From Eubacterium sp. AB3007 (GTDB lineage Bacteria > Bacillota > Clostridia > Peptostreptococcales > Anaerovoracaceae), in contig NZ_JIAD01000001.1 in NCBI RefSeq assembly GCF_000688015.1, positions 1,860,001-1,924,000 on the forward strand: a stretch of 64,000 nucleotides of DNA, written 5' to 3'. A model generated the notes under the pieces. It made no database searches. It saw nothing but the letters and a program-made list of their open reading frames with translations, and had not been told where the DNA came from. Both the position numbers and the translations under genes were made by a program. This document shows, piece by piece, positions 1 through 9,096 of this stretch (within the stretch, counting starts at the first letter, position 1; each line of letters starts with the position of its first letter).

Positions 1-2752
1 CTTCCACGTTCTCCGGGTTAGGCGATTTCACGGTGGGGAAGTTTCCGTCGATGATCATCTGCTCCTCTACGGTGGCTACGTGCTTCATGCCGAGACGTTT
101 CAGCACCTCGGGGACCAGCTTGTAGCCTGTGCCGTGGAAGGGGGTGTAGATGATGTGGAAGTCGTCCGCGGCCTTTTCTACGTAGGTCTTGCCCACGGAC
201 TGCTCCAGCACGTGGCCCAGGTATTTCTCATCGATCTCCGCGCCGATCATGGTGATCAGGCCCGCGTCCTTGGCTTCCTGGAAGTCCATGCGCTTCACAT
301 CCTCGAATATGTCGTTCTCTGCCATGGATGCGGAGACCTGGTCCGCGTGCTCCGGTGGAAGCTGCGCGCCGTCCGACCAGTAGACTTTGTAGCCGTTGTA
401 TTCCTTGGTGTTGTGGCTGGCGGTGATGTTGATGCCGGCGATGGAGCCAGTCTCCCGCAGTGCGAACGACAGCTCCGGCGTGGGGCGCAACGCATCGAAC
501 AGGTTGACGTGGATGCCGTTCGCGGCCAGCACGCAGGCGGCTTCCTGGGCGAACAGGGGACTGTTGTTCCGGGAGTCGTAGGCGATGGTAACACCGCCGC
601 CGATCTCTTCGCCGCAGCCATTGATCAGGTCAGCCAGGCCCTGGGTGGCGTAGCGAACGGTGTACACGTTCATCCCGTTCAGTCCGGCCCGCATGATCCC
701 CCGCAGGCCCGCCGTGCCAAAGTTCAGCATGCCGGAGAAGCGCAGACGGATCTCTTCCTTGTCTTCCGCGATCGTCTGCAGCTCGGCTTTGGTGGCGCCG
801 TCCACGACAGGGCTGTTCAGCCATTTCTCATAATCGATCATGTAGTCCATTTCTATCTCCTCACTATCGTTATCTGTTATCTTTTCCAAAATCATAATCT
901 CGCCGGGGAAGACGATGAGATTTCCTCGGGTCTGATGTCCGGACAGAAGATCTCGCCAGGTGCCGAACAACTTCAGGTCTTCCGCCGTCTCTCCGCAGTT
1001 GACCGCCGTGATCAGCCGCTGCTCGAACGTATTGCCATTCTCCGTCAGCGTGTCGTACCGTTCGAACGCATACAGGCCGTTCCTGCAGGCAGCGGTGCGG
1101 AACCGGCCCGTGACATAGGCGCCGTGGCTGCGGCGGATGGCGATGATCTCCCTGTACCAGTCCTGGATTTCTTTCTTTTCCTCGCCCCAGGGGTAGCACC
1201 GGCGGTTGAAGGGATCGTGGTGGCCTTCCATGCCAGCCTCATCGCCATAGTACACGCAAGGCACGCCGGGCAGGGTCATCTGAATGGCTACAGCGCACTT
1301 CAGCAGCGCGATCCCGTGTGTCCATTCCTCCGGGCTGAGCTTGTCAGCGGCCTCCAGTTCCCGGGGGGTCCCTGCCGGATACTGGCGTCCCGCCAACTGG
1401 GTGATAATCCGGGGCGTGTCGTGGGTGCCCAGGATGTTCATCAGGCAGTGGTACACCTCGGGTGGATAGTTCTCGATCACCTGCTGCACCACGTCGCTGA
1501 GGATCTGCGCCTGGCCGGTCTGCACAAAGCCTATGATCCCGTTCATGAAAAGGTAGTTCATGACGGAGTCCAGCTTGTTGCCCTCCAGGTAGTTCTTCCG
1601 TTCCTCATAGGCGACCTTGTTGGACGCGTCCTCCCAGACCTCGCCCAGCACCAGGGAATCGGACTTCTCCGCCTTGGCTGCCGCGGCGATCTTCTCCAGG
1701 AAGGCCACGGGATATTCATCCACCACATCCAGCCGCCAGCCGGAGGCGCCGGCCCGCAGCCATTTCCGGATGACGCCGTTCTCCCCGGTGATGTACTCGG
1801 TGTAGCTGGGACTCGACGTGTTGATCCGGGGCAGGGTATCGATCCCCCACCAGCTCTTGTAGGTGAGGTCCCCTGTCCACTCGTACCAGTCCCGGTAAGG
1901 GGAGTCTGGATTGCCCCAGGCGCCCTTGGTGTCGTAGTGTCCGTTTTTGTTGAAATAGATGGAATCCGAGCCGGTGTGGGCGAACACACCGTCGCAGATG
2001 ACCCGGATGCCGCGCGCGGCCGCTTCAGCACAAAGCTTTCGGAAGTCCGCCTCCGTCCCGAACATGGGGTCAATGCTCATGTAGTCCCCGGTGTCGTACT
2101 TGTGGTTGGAGTAGGCCTCAAAGATCGGGCTCAGGTACAGGCAGGTCACACCTAGTTCTTCCAGGTAGGGAAGCTTGCTGGTGATCCCCTGCAGGTTACC
2201 ACCAAAGAAATCGTTGTTCAGGACCCGGCCTTCTACCGGCTGCCAGGCGGGCGTGCCGCCCCAGTCGCCACGGCAGACTTTGTCCGGGAGGTGGACCTGC
2301 TCGCCCACCGCGCAGAACCGGTCCACGAACACGTGATAGAACACACCGCCGTACAACCAGACAGGCATGTCGTATTCCCGGTGGTAGACCGTTAGTTGCC
2401 ACTGCCCCTGCGCGGTCTCGTCCAGGGTGGGATTACCCTCCGCATCCCTGTGGATTCGCTGGGTGCCCTCCTCTGTGGTGATCTCAAAAAAGTACCAGTA
2501 AAGTCCTGTGTCGTACACAGGGAAGGTGATCTCGTAGGGAGTGTATTTTCCATGCGAGCAGGGGACCCTTGTCATCTCATAGATGGCGGGGATCTGGTGG
2601 CGATCGTAGAGGATCACCGTCCGCATGCTCTGGATTCCGGCGAGATCGTGTGCGTAAACACGCAGGTGCAGTACCTGTCCGGACTGCACCGCGCCATATG
2701 GTTTCTTGAATCTTTCTTCGGTAGAATCGAATACGATGATTGCTTCTTTCAA
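1..2752 (-). CDS. GH13 alpha-amylase fused in frame to a phosphoglucomutase/phosphomannomutase domain (3' end cut by window)
   Basis: One open frame runs from a TTG start at 2752 (AGGAG about 6 nt upstream, 15 nt after the glgD stop) to the window edge. Residues 1-~130 look like a beta-sandwich N-domain. A GH13 barrel follows with FAHTG (region I), GWRLDVVDEYP (nucleophile D342), LGEVWED (acid/base E371) and GTHDTPR (D445), the neopullulanase/maltogenic amylase pattern. The linker EKITDNDSEEIE leads into MDYMIDYEKW at residue 635 and an alpha-D-phosphohexomutase with TASHN (phosphoserine S779). Codons of the two parts share one phase and I see no stop between them. Roughly 283 of about 570 mutase residues lie in the window. 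Together the parts would cut alpha-glucans and interconvert glucose-1-P and glucose-6-P, fitting the glycogen operon. Domain calls are firm. Whether one polypeptide or two is made is less sure, because a good ribosome site precedes the mutase ATG. Confidence 0.8.
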   Translation of the reverse strand, partial: MKEAIIVFDSTEERFKKPYGAVQSGQVLHLRVYAHDLAGIQSMRTVILYDRHQIPAIYEMTRVPCSHGKYTPYEITFPVYDTGLYWYFFEITTEEGTQRIHRDAEGNPTLDETAQGQWQLTVYHREYDMPVWLYGGVFYHVFVDRFCAVGEQVHLPDKVCRGDWGGTPAWQPVEGRVLNNDFFGGNLQGITSKLPYLEELGVTCLYLSPIFEAYSNHKYDTGDYMSIDPMFGTEADFRKLCAEAAARGIRVICDGVFAHTGSDSIYFNKNGHYDTKGAWGNPDSPYRDWYEWTGDLTYKSWWGIDTLPRINTSSPSYTEYITGENGVIRKWLRAGASGWRLDVVDEYPVAFLEKIAAAAKAEKSDSLVLGEVWEDASNKVAYEERKNYLEGNKLDSVMNYLFMNGIIGFVQTGQAQILSDVVQQVIENYPPEVYHCLMNILGTHDTPRIITQLAGRQYPAGTPRELEAADKLSPEEWTHGIALLKCAVAIQMTLPGVPCVYYGDEAGMEGHHDPFNRRCYPWGEEKKEIQDWYREIIAIRRSHGAYVTGRFRTAACRNGLYAFERYDTLTENGNTFEQRLITAVNCGETAEDLKLFGTWRDLLSGHQTRGNLIVFPGEIMILEKITDNDSEEIEMDYMIDYEKWLNSPVVDGATKAELQTIAEDKEEIRLRFSGMLNFGTAGLRGIMRAGLNGMNVYTVRYATQGLADLINGCGEEIGGGVTIAYDSRNNSPLFAQEAACVLAANGIHVNLFDALRPTPELSFALRETGSIAGINITASHNTKEYNGYKVYWSDGAQLPPEHADQVSASMAENDIFEDVKRMDFQEAKDAGLITMIGAEIDEKYLGHVLEQSVGKTYVEKAADDFHIIYTPFHGTGYKLVPEVLKRLGMKHVATVEEQMIIDGNFPTVKSPNPENVE
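848..862 (-). promoter_or_regulatory. internal ribosome binding site and ATG at the amylase/mutase junction
   Basis: On the minus strand GAGGAG, a 6-nt spacer and ATG (850-848) start the mutase part. The site would allow separate translation of the mutase inside the fused frame, or it is a relic of two genes whose stop was lost. TAA and TAG triplets lie in the other two frames just upstream, so a 1-nt change would separate the genes. Confidence 0.5.
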
Positions 2753-2767
2753 AATGCTCTCCTGGAT

Positions 2768-3895
2768 CTAGATCACGGATTTGCGTTTTACATAGAATGG
2801 ATGCGTAAGATAGCCGGAGAGGTTCCGACCGTCATTGATCACGCAGTTCTTGTCCAAAACGCAGTAGTTCAGCTTCGCGTTCTCTCCTACAATGGCGTCC
2901 TGCATCACCACGCTGTTCTCCACGACGGCACCTTTCTTGATGCGAACGCCGCGAAAGATGATGGAATTGCGGACGGTACCCTCGATGACTACACCGTCAG
3001 CAATCAGGGAATTGTTGGCAGTGGCCTGTCCGCTGTAGCGGGTGGGGGCGCTGTCCTTTACGTGGGTGATGATGGGCGCGTTCTCTCTTTGGAAGAGAGC
3101 TTTTCTGGTATCGCGTTCCAGAAGTTTCAGGCTGCTCTGCAGGTACCCCGGGATGTCATCCAGGTACAGCAGCGTCTCCTCGGTCTCGTATGCCTTGACT
3201 TTCAGGCCTTTGTCGATGGCGGCCTTGATCACGTCCCGGCGGAAACTGTGCATGTGCTGCTTGAGGGTTTTCTCCAGCATGTCGATCAGGTACATTCTGG
3301 ACATGATGTAAACGTTGGGGGCCCAGTAATCACCGTTCTCGATCTCCGGAGAGATGACCACCTGTAGGATGTTGTTGTCCTCGTCGACTTTGTAGGAGGT
3401 CATCTCCTCGCCGGCGGTGGTGTTCAGGATCTTCCGGGTACAAAGCCCTGTGATGTCTGCCTTGCTCTCGATGTGGTAGTCCAGCATCTTACGGAAGTCG
3501 ATGTTGGCCACATAGTCGGAACCGCTGATCAGCACATAGTCGCTCTGAAGCTGCTCCAGGTACACCAGATTGCACTGCATGGCTTCCAGTCGGTTGTCGT
3601 AGACGGAGCCTACGTGCTCTGAGCAGAAGGGGGGCAGGAACATCAGCTTGTAGTTCTTGCGGTTATAGTCCCACGGGCCACCCTCGCCCACGTGTCTCAT
3701 CAGGCTGTAGTAGTTCTGGGTGGTGATGATCCCGATGTCCTTGACGCCTGCATTCATCATGTTGGAAAGGGTAAAGTCGATGACTCTGTATCTGGCTCCG
3801 AACGGAACGGCGGCATGGGATCTGGTATCTGTGATCCCCTCGACTTCCAGTCCATAGGAATCGGCAAAGATCAATCCTGCGATATTATCATTCAT
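2768..3895 (-). CDS. glgD: GlgD, regulatory-type subunit of ADP-glucose pyrophosphorylase
   Basis: The 375-residue protein is a nucleotidyltransferase of the ADP-glucose pyrophosphorylase family. It keeps [14 protein letters not shown] near residue 28 and ends in a left-handed beta-helix with hexapeptide repeats. The glycine-rich N-terminal loop of active enzymes (AGGxGxRL) is replaced by IFADSYGLEVEGIT, as in the GlgD subunits of Firmicutes that pair with GlgC. It starts at an ATG with AAGGAGG upstream. It lies between glgC (20 nt upstream) and the amylase-mutase gene in one operon. Inferred role: partner of GlgC in making ADP-glucose. Confidence 0.93.
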   Translation of the reverse strand: MNDNIAGLIFADSYGLEVEGITDTRSHAAVPFGARYRVIDFTLSNMMNAGVKDIGIITTQNYYSLMRHVGEGGPWDYNRKNYKLMFLPPFCSEHVGSVYDNRLEAMQCNLVYLEQLQSDYVLISGSDYVANIDFRKMLDYHIESKADITGLCTRKILNTTAGEEMTSYKVDEDNNILQVVISPEIENGDYWAPNVYIMSRMYLIDMLEKTLKQHMHSFRRDVIKAAIDKGLKVKAYETEETLLYLDDIPGYLQSSLKLLERDTRKALFQRENAPIITHVKDSAPTRYSGQATANNSLIADGVVIEGTVRNSIIFRGVRIKKGAVVENSVVMQDAIVGENAKLNYCVLDKNCVINDGRNLSGYLTHPFYVKRKSVI

Positions 3896-3915
3896 TATTC
3901 TCGCCTCCTTCTCTC

Positions 3916-5100
3916 TTAACGATCTTCTGTGACGATTTCGCCCTGGTTCACCCGGGCTCCCTCGTGGATGGTGACGCCTTTTCCAACAACGGTCAAGGGG
4001 CCATTGTCTTTGCTGCCGCCTATCACGGCGCCTGCCTGGATCTCCACATCGCTGTCGATGATGGCGTATTCCACCTTGGCGCCCTTGCGGATCACGCAGT
4101 CACTCATAATGATGCTGTCCTTGATCTCCGCGCCTTCCTCTACGATGATGTTGTTGAAGATGACGGAGTGTTCCATTCTGCCGTCGATCTCGTTGCCATC
4201 GCCGCAGATGCACATGTGAATGTCCGCGTGTTCTCCCACATACTGAGGCTGGTTGTAGGAGTGGCTGTAGTAGATCTTCCAGCCGGGGTCGTTGAGCCAG
4301 AGTTCAGGCACATCGCCCAGGGCATCCATGTTGGCTGCCCAGAAAGAGTCCAGGGTACCTACGTCTCTCCAGTAGCCGCCGAAGAGGTAGGTGTAGATCT
4401 TCCGTCCATCCCGCAACATGGCGGGGATGATGTTCTTTCCAAAATCGTTGTCGGAGTTCGGGTCCGCCTCGTCCTCCTCCAGATACTTCACCAGCGCATC
4501 CGTGCTGAAGACGTAGACGCCCATAGAGGCAAGCGTGCTCTTGGGATGTTCCGGTTTCTCCTGGAATTCCGTGACGCGGCCCGTCTCGTCGGTGGCCATG
4601 ATGCCGAACCGGGAGGCCTCTTCCATAGGCACGTCGATGACGGCCAGTGTGCAGTCCGCTCCGTTCTTGATGTGATCGTTGATCATCAGGGAGTAGTCCA
4701 TCTTGTAGATGTGGTCACCGGAAAGGATGAGGATGTAATCCGGATCATAGCGCTTGATGAATTTCAGGTTCTGGTAGATGGCGTTGGCGGTTCCCTTGAA
4801 CCAGTCCGCGCCCTTCTCGGCCTGGTACGGCGGCAGCGTGTGGAGGCCGCCGAAGTTGATGTTCAGTCCCCAGGGCCGTCCGGTCTCCAGATAGTCGTTC
4901 AGCTCCAGCGGCTGGTACTGGGTCAGTACACCGACGGTGTCGATGCCGGAGTTGACGCTGTTGGAGATAGCGAAATCAATGATCCGGTAGCGGGCGCCAA
5001 AGGGGACCGCGGGTTTTGCGATGTGGCTCGTCAGTGGGGCCAGGCGGCTTCCCTGTCCGCCAGCAAGCAGCATCGCGACGCATTTTTTCTTGGTACTCAT
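3916..5100 (-). CDS. glgC: Glucose-1-phosphate adenylyltransferase, catalytic subunit GlgC
   Basis: It makes ADP-glucose from ATP and glucose-1-phosphate, the committed step of bacterial glycogen synthesis. The 394 residues show the intact nucleotide loop [14 protein letters not shown] (11-24), [11 protein letters not shown] (29-38), the metal/substrate segment [11 protein letters not shown] and a C-terminal left-handed beta-helix from about residue 290. AGGAGG precedes the ATG. The glgB stop is only 6 nt upstream, so the genes are likely translated together. Length and motifs match the family. Confidence 0.96.
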   Translation of the reverse strand: MSTKKKCVAMLLAGGQGSRLAPLTSHIAKPAVPFGARYRIIDFAISNSVNSGIDTVGVLTQYQPLELNDYLETGRPWGLNINFGGLHTLPPYQAEKGADWFKGTANAIYQNLKFIKRYDPDYILILSGDHIYKMDYSLMINDHIKNGADCTLAVIDVPMEEASRFGIMATDETGRVTEFQEKPEHPKSTLASMGVYVFSTDALVKYLEEDEADPNSDNDFGKNIIPAMLRDGRKIYTYLFGGYWRDVGTLDSFWAANMDALGDVPELWLNDPGWKIYYSHSYNQPQYVGEHADIHMCICGDGNEIDGRMEHSVIFNNIIVEEGAEIKDSIIMSDCVIRKGAKVEYAIIDSDVEIQAGAVIGGSKDNGPLTVVGKGVTIHEGARVNQGEIVTEDR

Positions 5101-5106
5101 GGTTGG

Positions 5107-7068
5107 TTACCTCCTCTCAAGTATCATCCCAGAGAGCTTGGGAAGTGGGACGGTGATGTGTTGATCAAATCCGTTGCAGCTGCCTGGCTGGACTTTGTAG
5201 ATCTTGCCTTGCCGTGCGTGTTCGTCGTTCCTTCCGTTACTTTCTGTATCGATCGTGCATATGTAGTAGGATGCGTTCGGCACCCCGATATCGTAGTTCT
5301 CGTAGTCCTTGCCGGACAGGTTCAGTGCGGTCAGGGCGATGTCCTGCAGATCGGACGTGTCGACCTCCTCCGCGTCATCCACCGGCACCGGCATCCGGGT
5401 GTCGGAACGGTAGTAGAAGTAGGTGTTGTCATCTGCGTTGTCCGGGTCGATCCAGTGGAACCCGAAATAGTCGTCGTCGCTGCGCCACAGGGCCGGCGTC
5501 TTCCGGTAGTAGTGATTCAGCTTTCGCACAAAGTCCATCAGATCCCGGTGCTGGTCGTACTCCAGCAACATCCAGTCGATCTCCTGGTTCTCGTTCCACT
5601 CGTTGAACTGCCCGAACTCATAGCCCATGAATCCAAGCTTCTTCCCCGGGTGGGTCATCATGAAGGTCAGGAAGGCCCGTACACCCCGGAACTTATCCTC
5701 GTATTCGCCGGGCATCTTGCTCAGCAGGGAGCACTTGCCGTGGACCACCTCGTCATGGGAGATGGGCAGGATGAAGTTCTCACTGTAGGCATAGGTCATG
5801 GCGAAAGTGAGCTTGTGGTGGACACCTCGCCGGAACAACATGTCCGTCCGAAAGTACTCCAACACATCGTTCATCCACCCCATGTTCCACTTGAAACTGA
5901 AGCCGAGGCCGTTCAGGGAAGGGGTCGAGGTGACTCCCGGCCAGGCGGTGGATTCCTCCGCCACCATGACCACTCCCGGAAAGTTGTGGAGCACGTCCTG
6001 GTTCGCCTGTTGCAGGAAGGCGATGGCTTCCTTGTTTTCCACGCCGCCGTCCTCGTTGGGGGTCCATTCTCCATCTGGTCTGTCGTAGTTCAGGTAGAGC
6101 ATGGCCGCTACGGCGTCCACCCGCAGGCCATCCGTATGGTACTGCTGGCAGTAGAAGAACGCGTTGGATATCAGGAAACTGAGCACCTCCGGTCTTCCAA
6201 AGTCGAAGGCATAGGTGCCCCAGCCCTTGTGTTCCCGCTTGTTGGGGTCATCGTACTCGTAAAGAGGATGGCCATCGAACATGGACAGCCCGTAGTCGTC
6301 CTTGGGGAAGTGGGCGGGGACCCAGTCCAGGATCACGCCCAAACCTGCCTTGTGGGCGGAATCCACCAGGTAGCAGAGATCCTCTGGCTTGCCATACCTG
6401 GCGGTGGGGCTGTAGTAGCCGGTGATCTGATAGCCCCAGGAACCATCGTAGGGATGCTCCATCACCGGTAATAGCTCGATATGGGTGTACCCCATGTCCT
6501 TCACATAGGGGATCAGGATGTCCGCCAGCTCTCGATAGGAGTAGTAGCCTCCGTCGGGACGACGTTTCCAGGAACCCACATGGACCTCGTAGATGTTCAT
6601 GGGGGATTCGCGGGGATCAAGGGCCTCACGCTGGTGGAGCCATTCTGCGTCATCCCAGATATAGTGAGCCTCCAGGTCGTACAGTATGGAAGCGCGCATA
6701 CAGCCGGAGGCAGGGTCTCCCTGCTCGGAGAAGAAGGCGTAGGGGTCTGCTTTCCAGACCACATGGCCGTCCCCTGAAGTTACAACGAACTTGTATTTCT
6801 GTCCTTCCTGCGCGTTATCGGCAATGGCCTCCCAGATGCTGTCATCCTCCTCCAGACGGTGCATGGGAAGGCGCGCGGGATCCCAGTCGTTGAAATCCCC
6901 GGCCACAGAAATGGAAACGGCGCGCGGTGCCCAGACCCGGAACACATACCCGCCCTCGGTGGGAGCACGCCTGTGTGCTCCGAAGTACTCAAAGGCCCGG
7001 TAATCCTTACCCTGATGGAAGAGATACCGGTGTTCTGCAGTGCTGTCTTGTCTCATTCTCGTTACCAC
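5107..7068 (-). CDS. glgB: 1,4-alpha-glucan branching enzyme GlgB
   Basis: It adds alpha-1,6 branches to glycogen. Residues ~40-120 are a CBM48 domain (YVFRVWAPRAVSISVAGDFN). The GH13 barrel follows with DWVPAHF, DGLRVDAVAAMLY (nucleophile), VMVAEESTAWPG (acid/base) and LPISHDEVVHGK, then a C-terminal beta domain; 653 residues is normal. The first codon is GTG at 7068; an ATG four codons later (7056) is equally possible because neither has a strong ribosome site. It is the first gene of the leftward operon, about 35 nt after its promoter. Confidence 0.96.
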   Translation of the reverse strand: MVTRMRQDSTAEHRYLFHQGKDYRAFEYFGAHRRAPTEGGYVFRVWAPRAVSISVAGDFNDWDPARLPMHRLEEDDSIWEAIADNAQEGQKYKFVVTSGDGHVVWKADPYAFFSEQGDPASGCMRASILYDLEAHYIWDDAEWLHQREALDPRESPMNIYEVHVGSWKRRPDGGYYSYRELADILIPYVKDMGYTHIELLPVMEHPYDGSWGYQITGYYSPTARYGKPEDLCYLVDSAHKAGLGVILDWVPAHFPKDDYGLSMFDGHPLYEYDDPNKREHKGWGTYAFDFGRPEVLSFLISNAFFYCQQYHTDGLRVDAVAAMLYLNYDRPDGEWTPNEDGGVENKEAIAFLQQANQDVLHNFPGVVMVAEESTAWPGVTSTPSLNGLGFSFKWNMGWMNDVLEYFRTDMLFRRGVHHKLTFAMTYAYSENFILPISHDEVVHGKCSLLSKMPGEYEDKFRGVRAFLTFMMTHPGKKLGFMGYEFGQFNEWNENQEIDWMLLEYDQHRDLMDFVRKLNHYYRKTPALWRSDDDYFGFHWIDPDNADDNTYFYYRSDTRMPVPVDDAEEVDTSDLQDIALTALNLSGKDYENYDIGVPNASYYICTIDTESNGRNDEHARQGKIYKVQPGSCNGFDQHITVPLPKLSGMILERR

Positions 7069-7106
7069 TTTCGTCTTACAATACTTAATATGTATTCTTT
7101 GTATAT

Positions 7107-7135
7107 ATAATACAGGAAAAATGGCTGAATATCAA
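7107..7135 (-). promoter_or_regulatory. Promoter of the glgB-glgC-glgD-amylase operon
   Basis: On the minus strand TTGATA (7135-7130) and TATTAT (7112-7107) are separated by 17 nt, a near-consensus sigma-A promoter. Its -35 lies about 60 nt from that of the divergent glgA promoter, so one regulator could act on both. Confidence 0.75.
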
Positions 7136-7192
7136 TAAGAATTCCGAAAAGTCAGAATTGGAAAACGACCGCTTTCACGCGGCAACAAAACA

Positions 7193-7222
7193 TTGTACAA
7201 TTTCCGCCGAATGTAGTATAAT
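7193..7222 (+). promoter_or_regulatory. Promoter of glgA-glgP
   Basis: TTGTAC (7193-7198), an 18-nt spacer and TATAAT (7217-7222) precede glgA. The leader would be about 95 nt. I see no clear terminator or operator palindrome in it. Confidence 0.7.
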
Positions 7223-7323
7223 AAAGATTCAAAGCAGGTTTCAGAAGGCCTGCTCAGGTCAGACAATATGGCCGAAACGGCGTGTCATTTCGCCGGGCCT
7301 TAAGAATAGGAGAGTGAATAGAA

Positions 7324-9078
7324 ATGGAGAAAGAGAAAATGACAGAGGCAGTGAGCACAGAAGAAAGGACCGAGAAGAAACCGGCCAGCAGGAAAACAAC
7401 GGCCAGGAAGACCACCACTGCCAGGAAGACAACAGCCAAGAAGACCACTGCCAGAAAGACAACGGCCAAGAAGACCGCGAAGGCAGAGGTTTCTGAAGAG
7501 GCAGCCGCCAAGCCTGCTGCCAAGAAGACAACGACCAGGAAAACAACAGCCAAGAAAACAACGGACAAGAAGACAACGGCCAAGAAGACAACGGCCAAGA
7601 AGTCATCGACCAAGAAAACGACCACCAAGACCGCAGAGAAGAAACCAGCCAGGAAGAAGGAACCGGCCCTGAAGGTCCTGTTCGTCTCCCCGGAGGTCAC
7701 CCCCTTTGCCAACAGCGGCGGACTGGGGGAGGTGGCAAGCTCCCTGCCCAAGGCTTTGTGCCGGAAGGGTGTAGACTGCCGCGTGATCATGCCGCTCTAC
7801 GGACAGATCGGTGAGGAATATCGCAGAAACATGAAATACCTGGGATACACCTACGTGAATGTCAAGTGGAGATCTCAGTACATGGGCCTGTTCCTGCTGG
7901 AGCAGGACGGCGTCAAGTATTACTTTGTGGATAACGAGTACTATTTCAAGAGACCGGGCGGTCTGTATGGGTACTTTGACGATGGAGAGCGGTTCGCCTT
8001 CTTCTCCAGGGCGGTGTTCGATGCGCTGGAGCTCATGGAGTTTGATCCGCAGATCATCCACGCCAACGACTGGCAGAGCGCGCTGGTGCCGGTGTACCAG
8101 AACTCGCTGGTCCGCCGGAATTTCGTGAAGACCGTGTTCACCATCCACAACGTCCAGTACCAGGGGGCCATGAGCGGAGAGGCATACGACACCATTCTGG
8201 ACCTGCCTGTTGAGGAGCGCCACGTGGTGGCGTTTGGGGATCATGTGAACCTGATGAAGGGGGCTGTGGAAGTGGCCAATGCGGTCACCACCGTGAGCCC
8301 GTCCTACGCGGAGGAGCTGAAGTATCCTGCCAACGCTTTTGGGCTTGACGATGTGATCAGAAGCAACAGCTACAAGCTTCGCGGTATCATCAACGGCATC
8401 GATATGGATGTGTACGACCCCTCTGTGGATTCCATGATCGAGGCCAACTACAGCGCAGAGGATCCGGCGGGCAAGGCGGCCTGCAAGGCGGCGCTGCAGA
8501 GAGAGGTAGGCCTTCCGGAAAGAGACGTCCCTCTGATCACCATGGTGACCAGACTGGTTGCGCCGAAGGGGCTGGATCTGGTGAGGGAGACCATGGACGG
8601 TATCCTGGCCAACAACGACGTGCAGTTCATCCTGCTGGGAACCGGCGATATGGAATACGAGGATTACTTCCGCGGCCTGGAGTGGCGTCACCCGGACAAG
8701 ATGCGTGCGTTGATCACCTTCAACGGAGCGCTTTCCCACAGATTGTACGCGGGCGGAAACATCCTTCTGGTGCCCTCCCGCAGTGAACCCTGCGGCCTGA
8801 CCCAGATGATCGGATGCCGTTACGCGGACGTTCCTCTGGTCAGAAGGACCGGAGGCCTGGGCGATACCATCGACGATTGTACTCTGGGAGATGGCAACGG
8901 GTTCGTGTTCGACCAGTTCACGCCGGATGCGTTCTATCAGGCGGTGATGAACGCCATCGGACGCTTCTGGGAGAGAGAGAACTGGGCCAAGCTGGAGAAG
9001 TTCGACATGGAGCAGAACTTCGGCTGGGAGTATTCCGCCGACCGCTACATCGAACTGTACAAGGAACTGGAAGAATAA
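7324..9078 (+). CDS. glgA: Glycogen synthase GlgA with a histone-H1-like Lys/Thr/Ala N-terminal tail
   Basis: A GT5 glycogen synthase that uses ADP-glucose to extend alpha-1,4-glucan. AGGAG precedes the ATG at 7324. Catalysis starts near residue 116 (LKVLFVSPEV) with NSGGLGEV where many GlgA have KTGGL, and the GT-B C-domain has SRSEPCGLTQ and RTGGLGDT near residue 480-505. The odd part is residues ~18-112: about fifteen tandem AKKTT/ARKTT units, very basic and probably disordered, resembling histone H1 or bacterial HU/H1-like tails. The tail is in frame with a good start and has no similarity to GT5 enzymes known to me, which normally begin at the KVLFV strand. It may bind polyanions or the glucan particle (inference). 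glgP follows 18 nt later. Confidence 0.93.
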   Translation: MEKEKMTEAVSTEERTEKKPASRKTTARKTTTARKTTAKKTTARKTTAKKTAKAEVSEEAAAKPAAKKTTTRKTTAKKTTDKKTTAKKTTAKKSSTKKTTTKTAEKKPARKKEPALKVLFVSPEVTPFANSGGLGEVASSLPKALCRKGVDCRVIMPLYGQIGEEYRRNMKYLGYTYVNVKWRSQYMGLFLLEQDGVKYYFVDNEYYFKRPGGLYGYFDDGERFAFFSRAVFDALELMEFDPQIIHANDWQSALVPVYQNSLVRRNFVKTVFTIHNVQYQGAMSGEAYDTILDLPVEERHVVAFGDHVNLMKGAVEVANAVTTVSPSYAEELKYPANAFGLDDVIRSNSYKLRGIINGIDMDVYDPSVDSMIEANYSAEDPAGKAACKAALQREVGLPERDVPLITMVTRLVAPKGLDLVRETMDGILANNDVQFILLGTGDMEYEDYFRGLEWRHPDKMRALITFNGALSHRLYAGGNILLVPSRSEPCGLTQMIGCRYADVPLVRRTGGLGDTIDDCTLGDGNGFVFDQFTPDAFYQAVMNAIGRFWERENWAKLEKFDMEQNFGWEYSADRYIELYKELEE

Positions 9079-9096
9079 TATAGAGGAGTATTTATA

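Noticed and set aside
3964..6471. Long plus-strand frames over glgC/glgB and over the amylase (80-2155)
   Set aside because: Mirror images of conserved genes with no domains and no ribosome sites.
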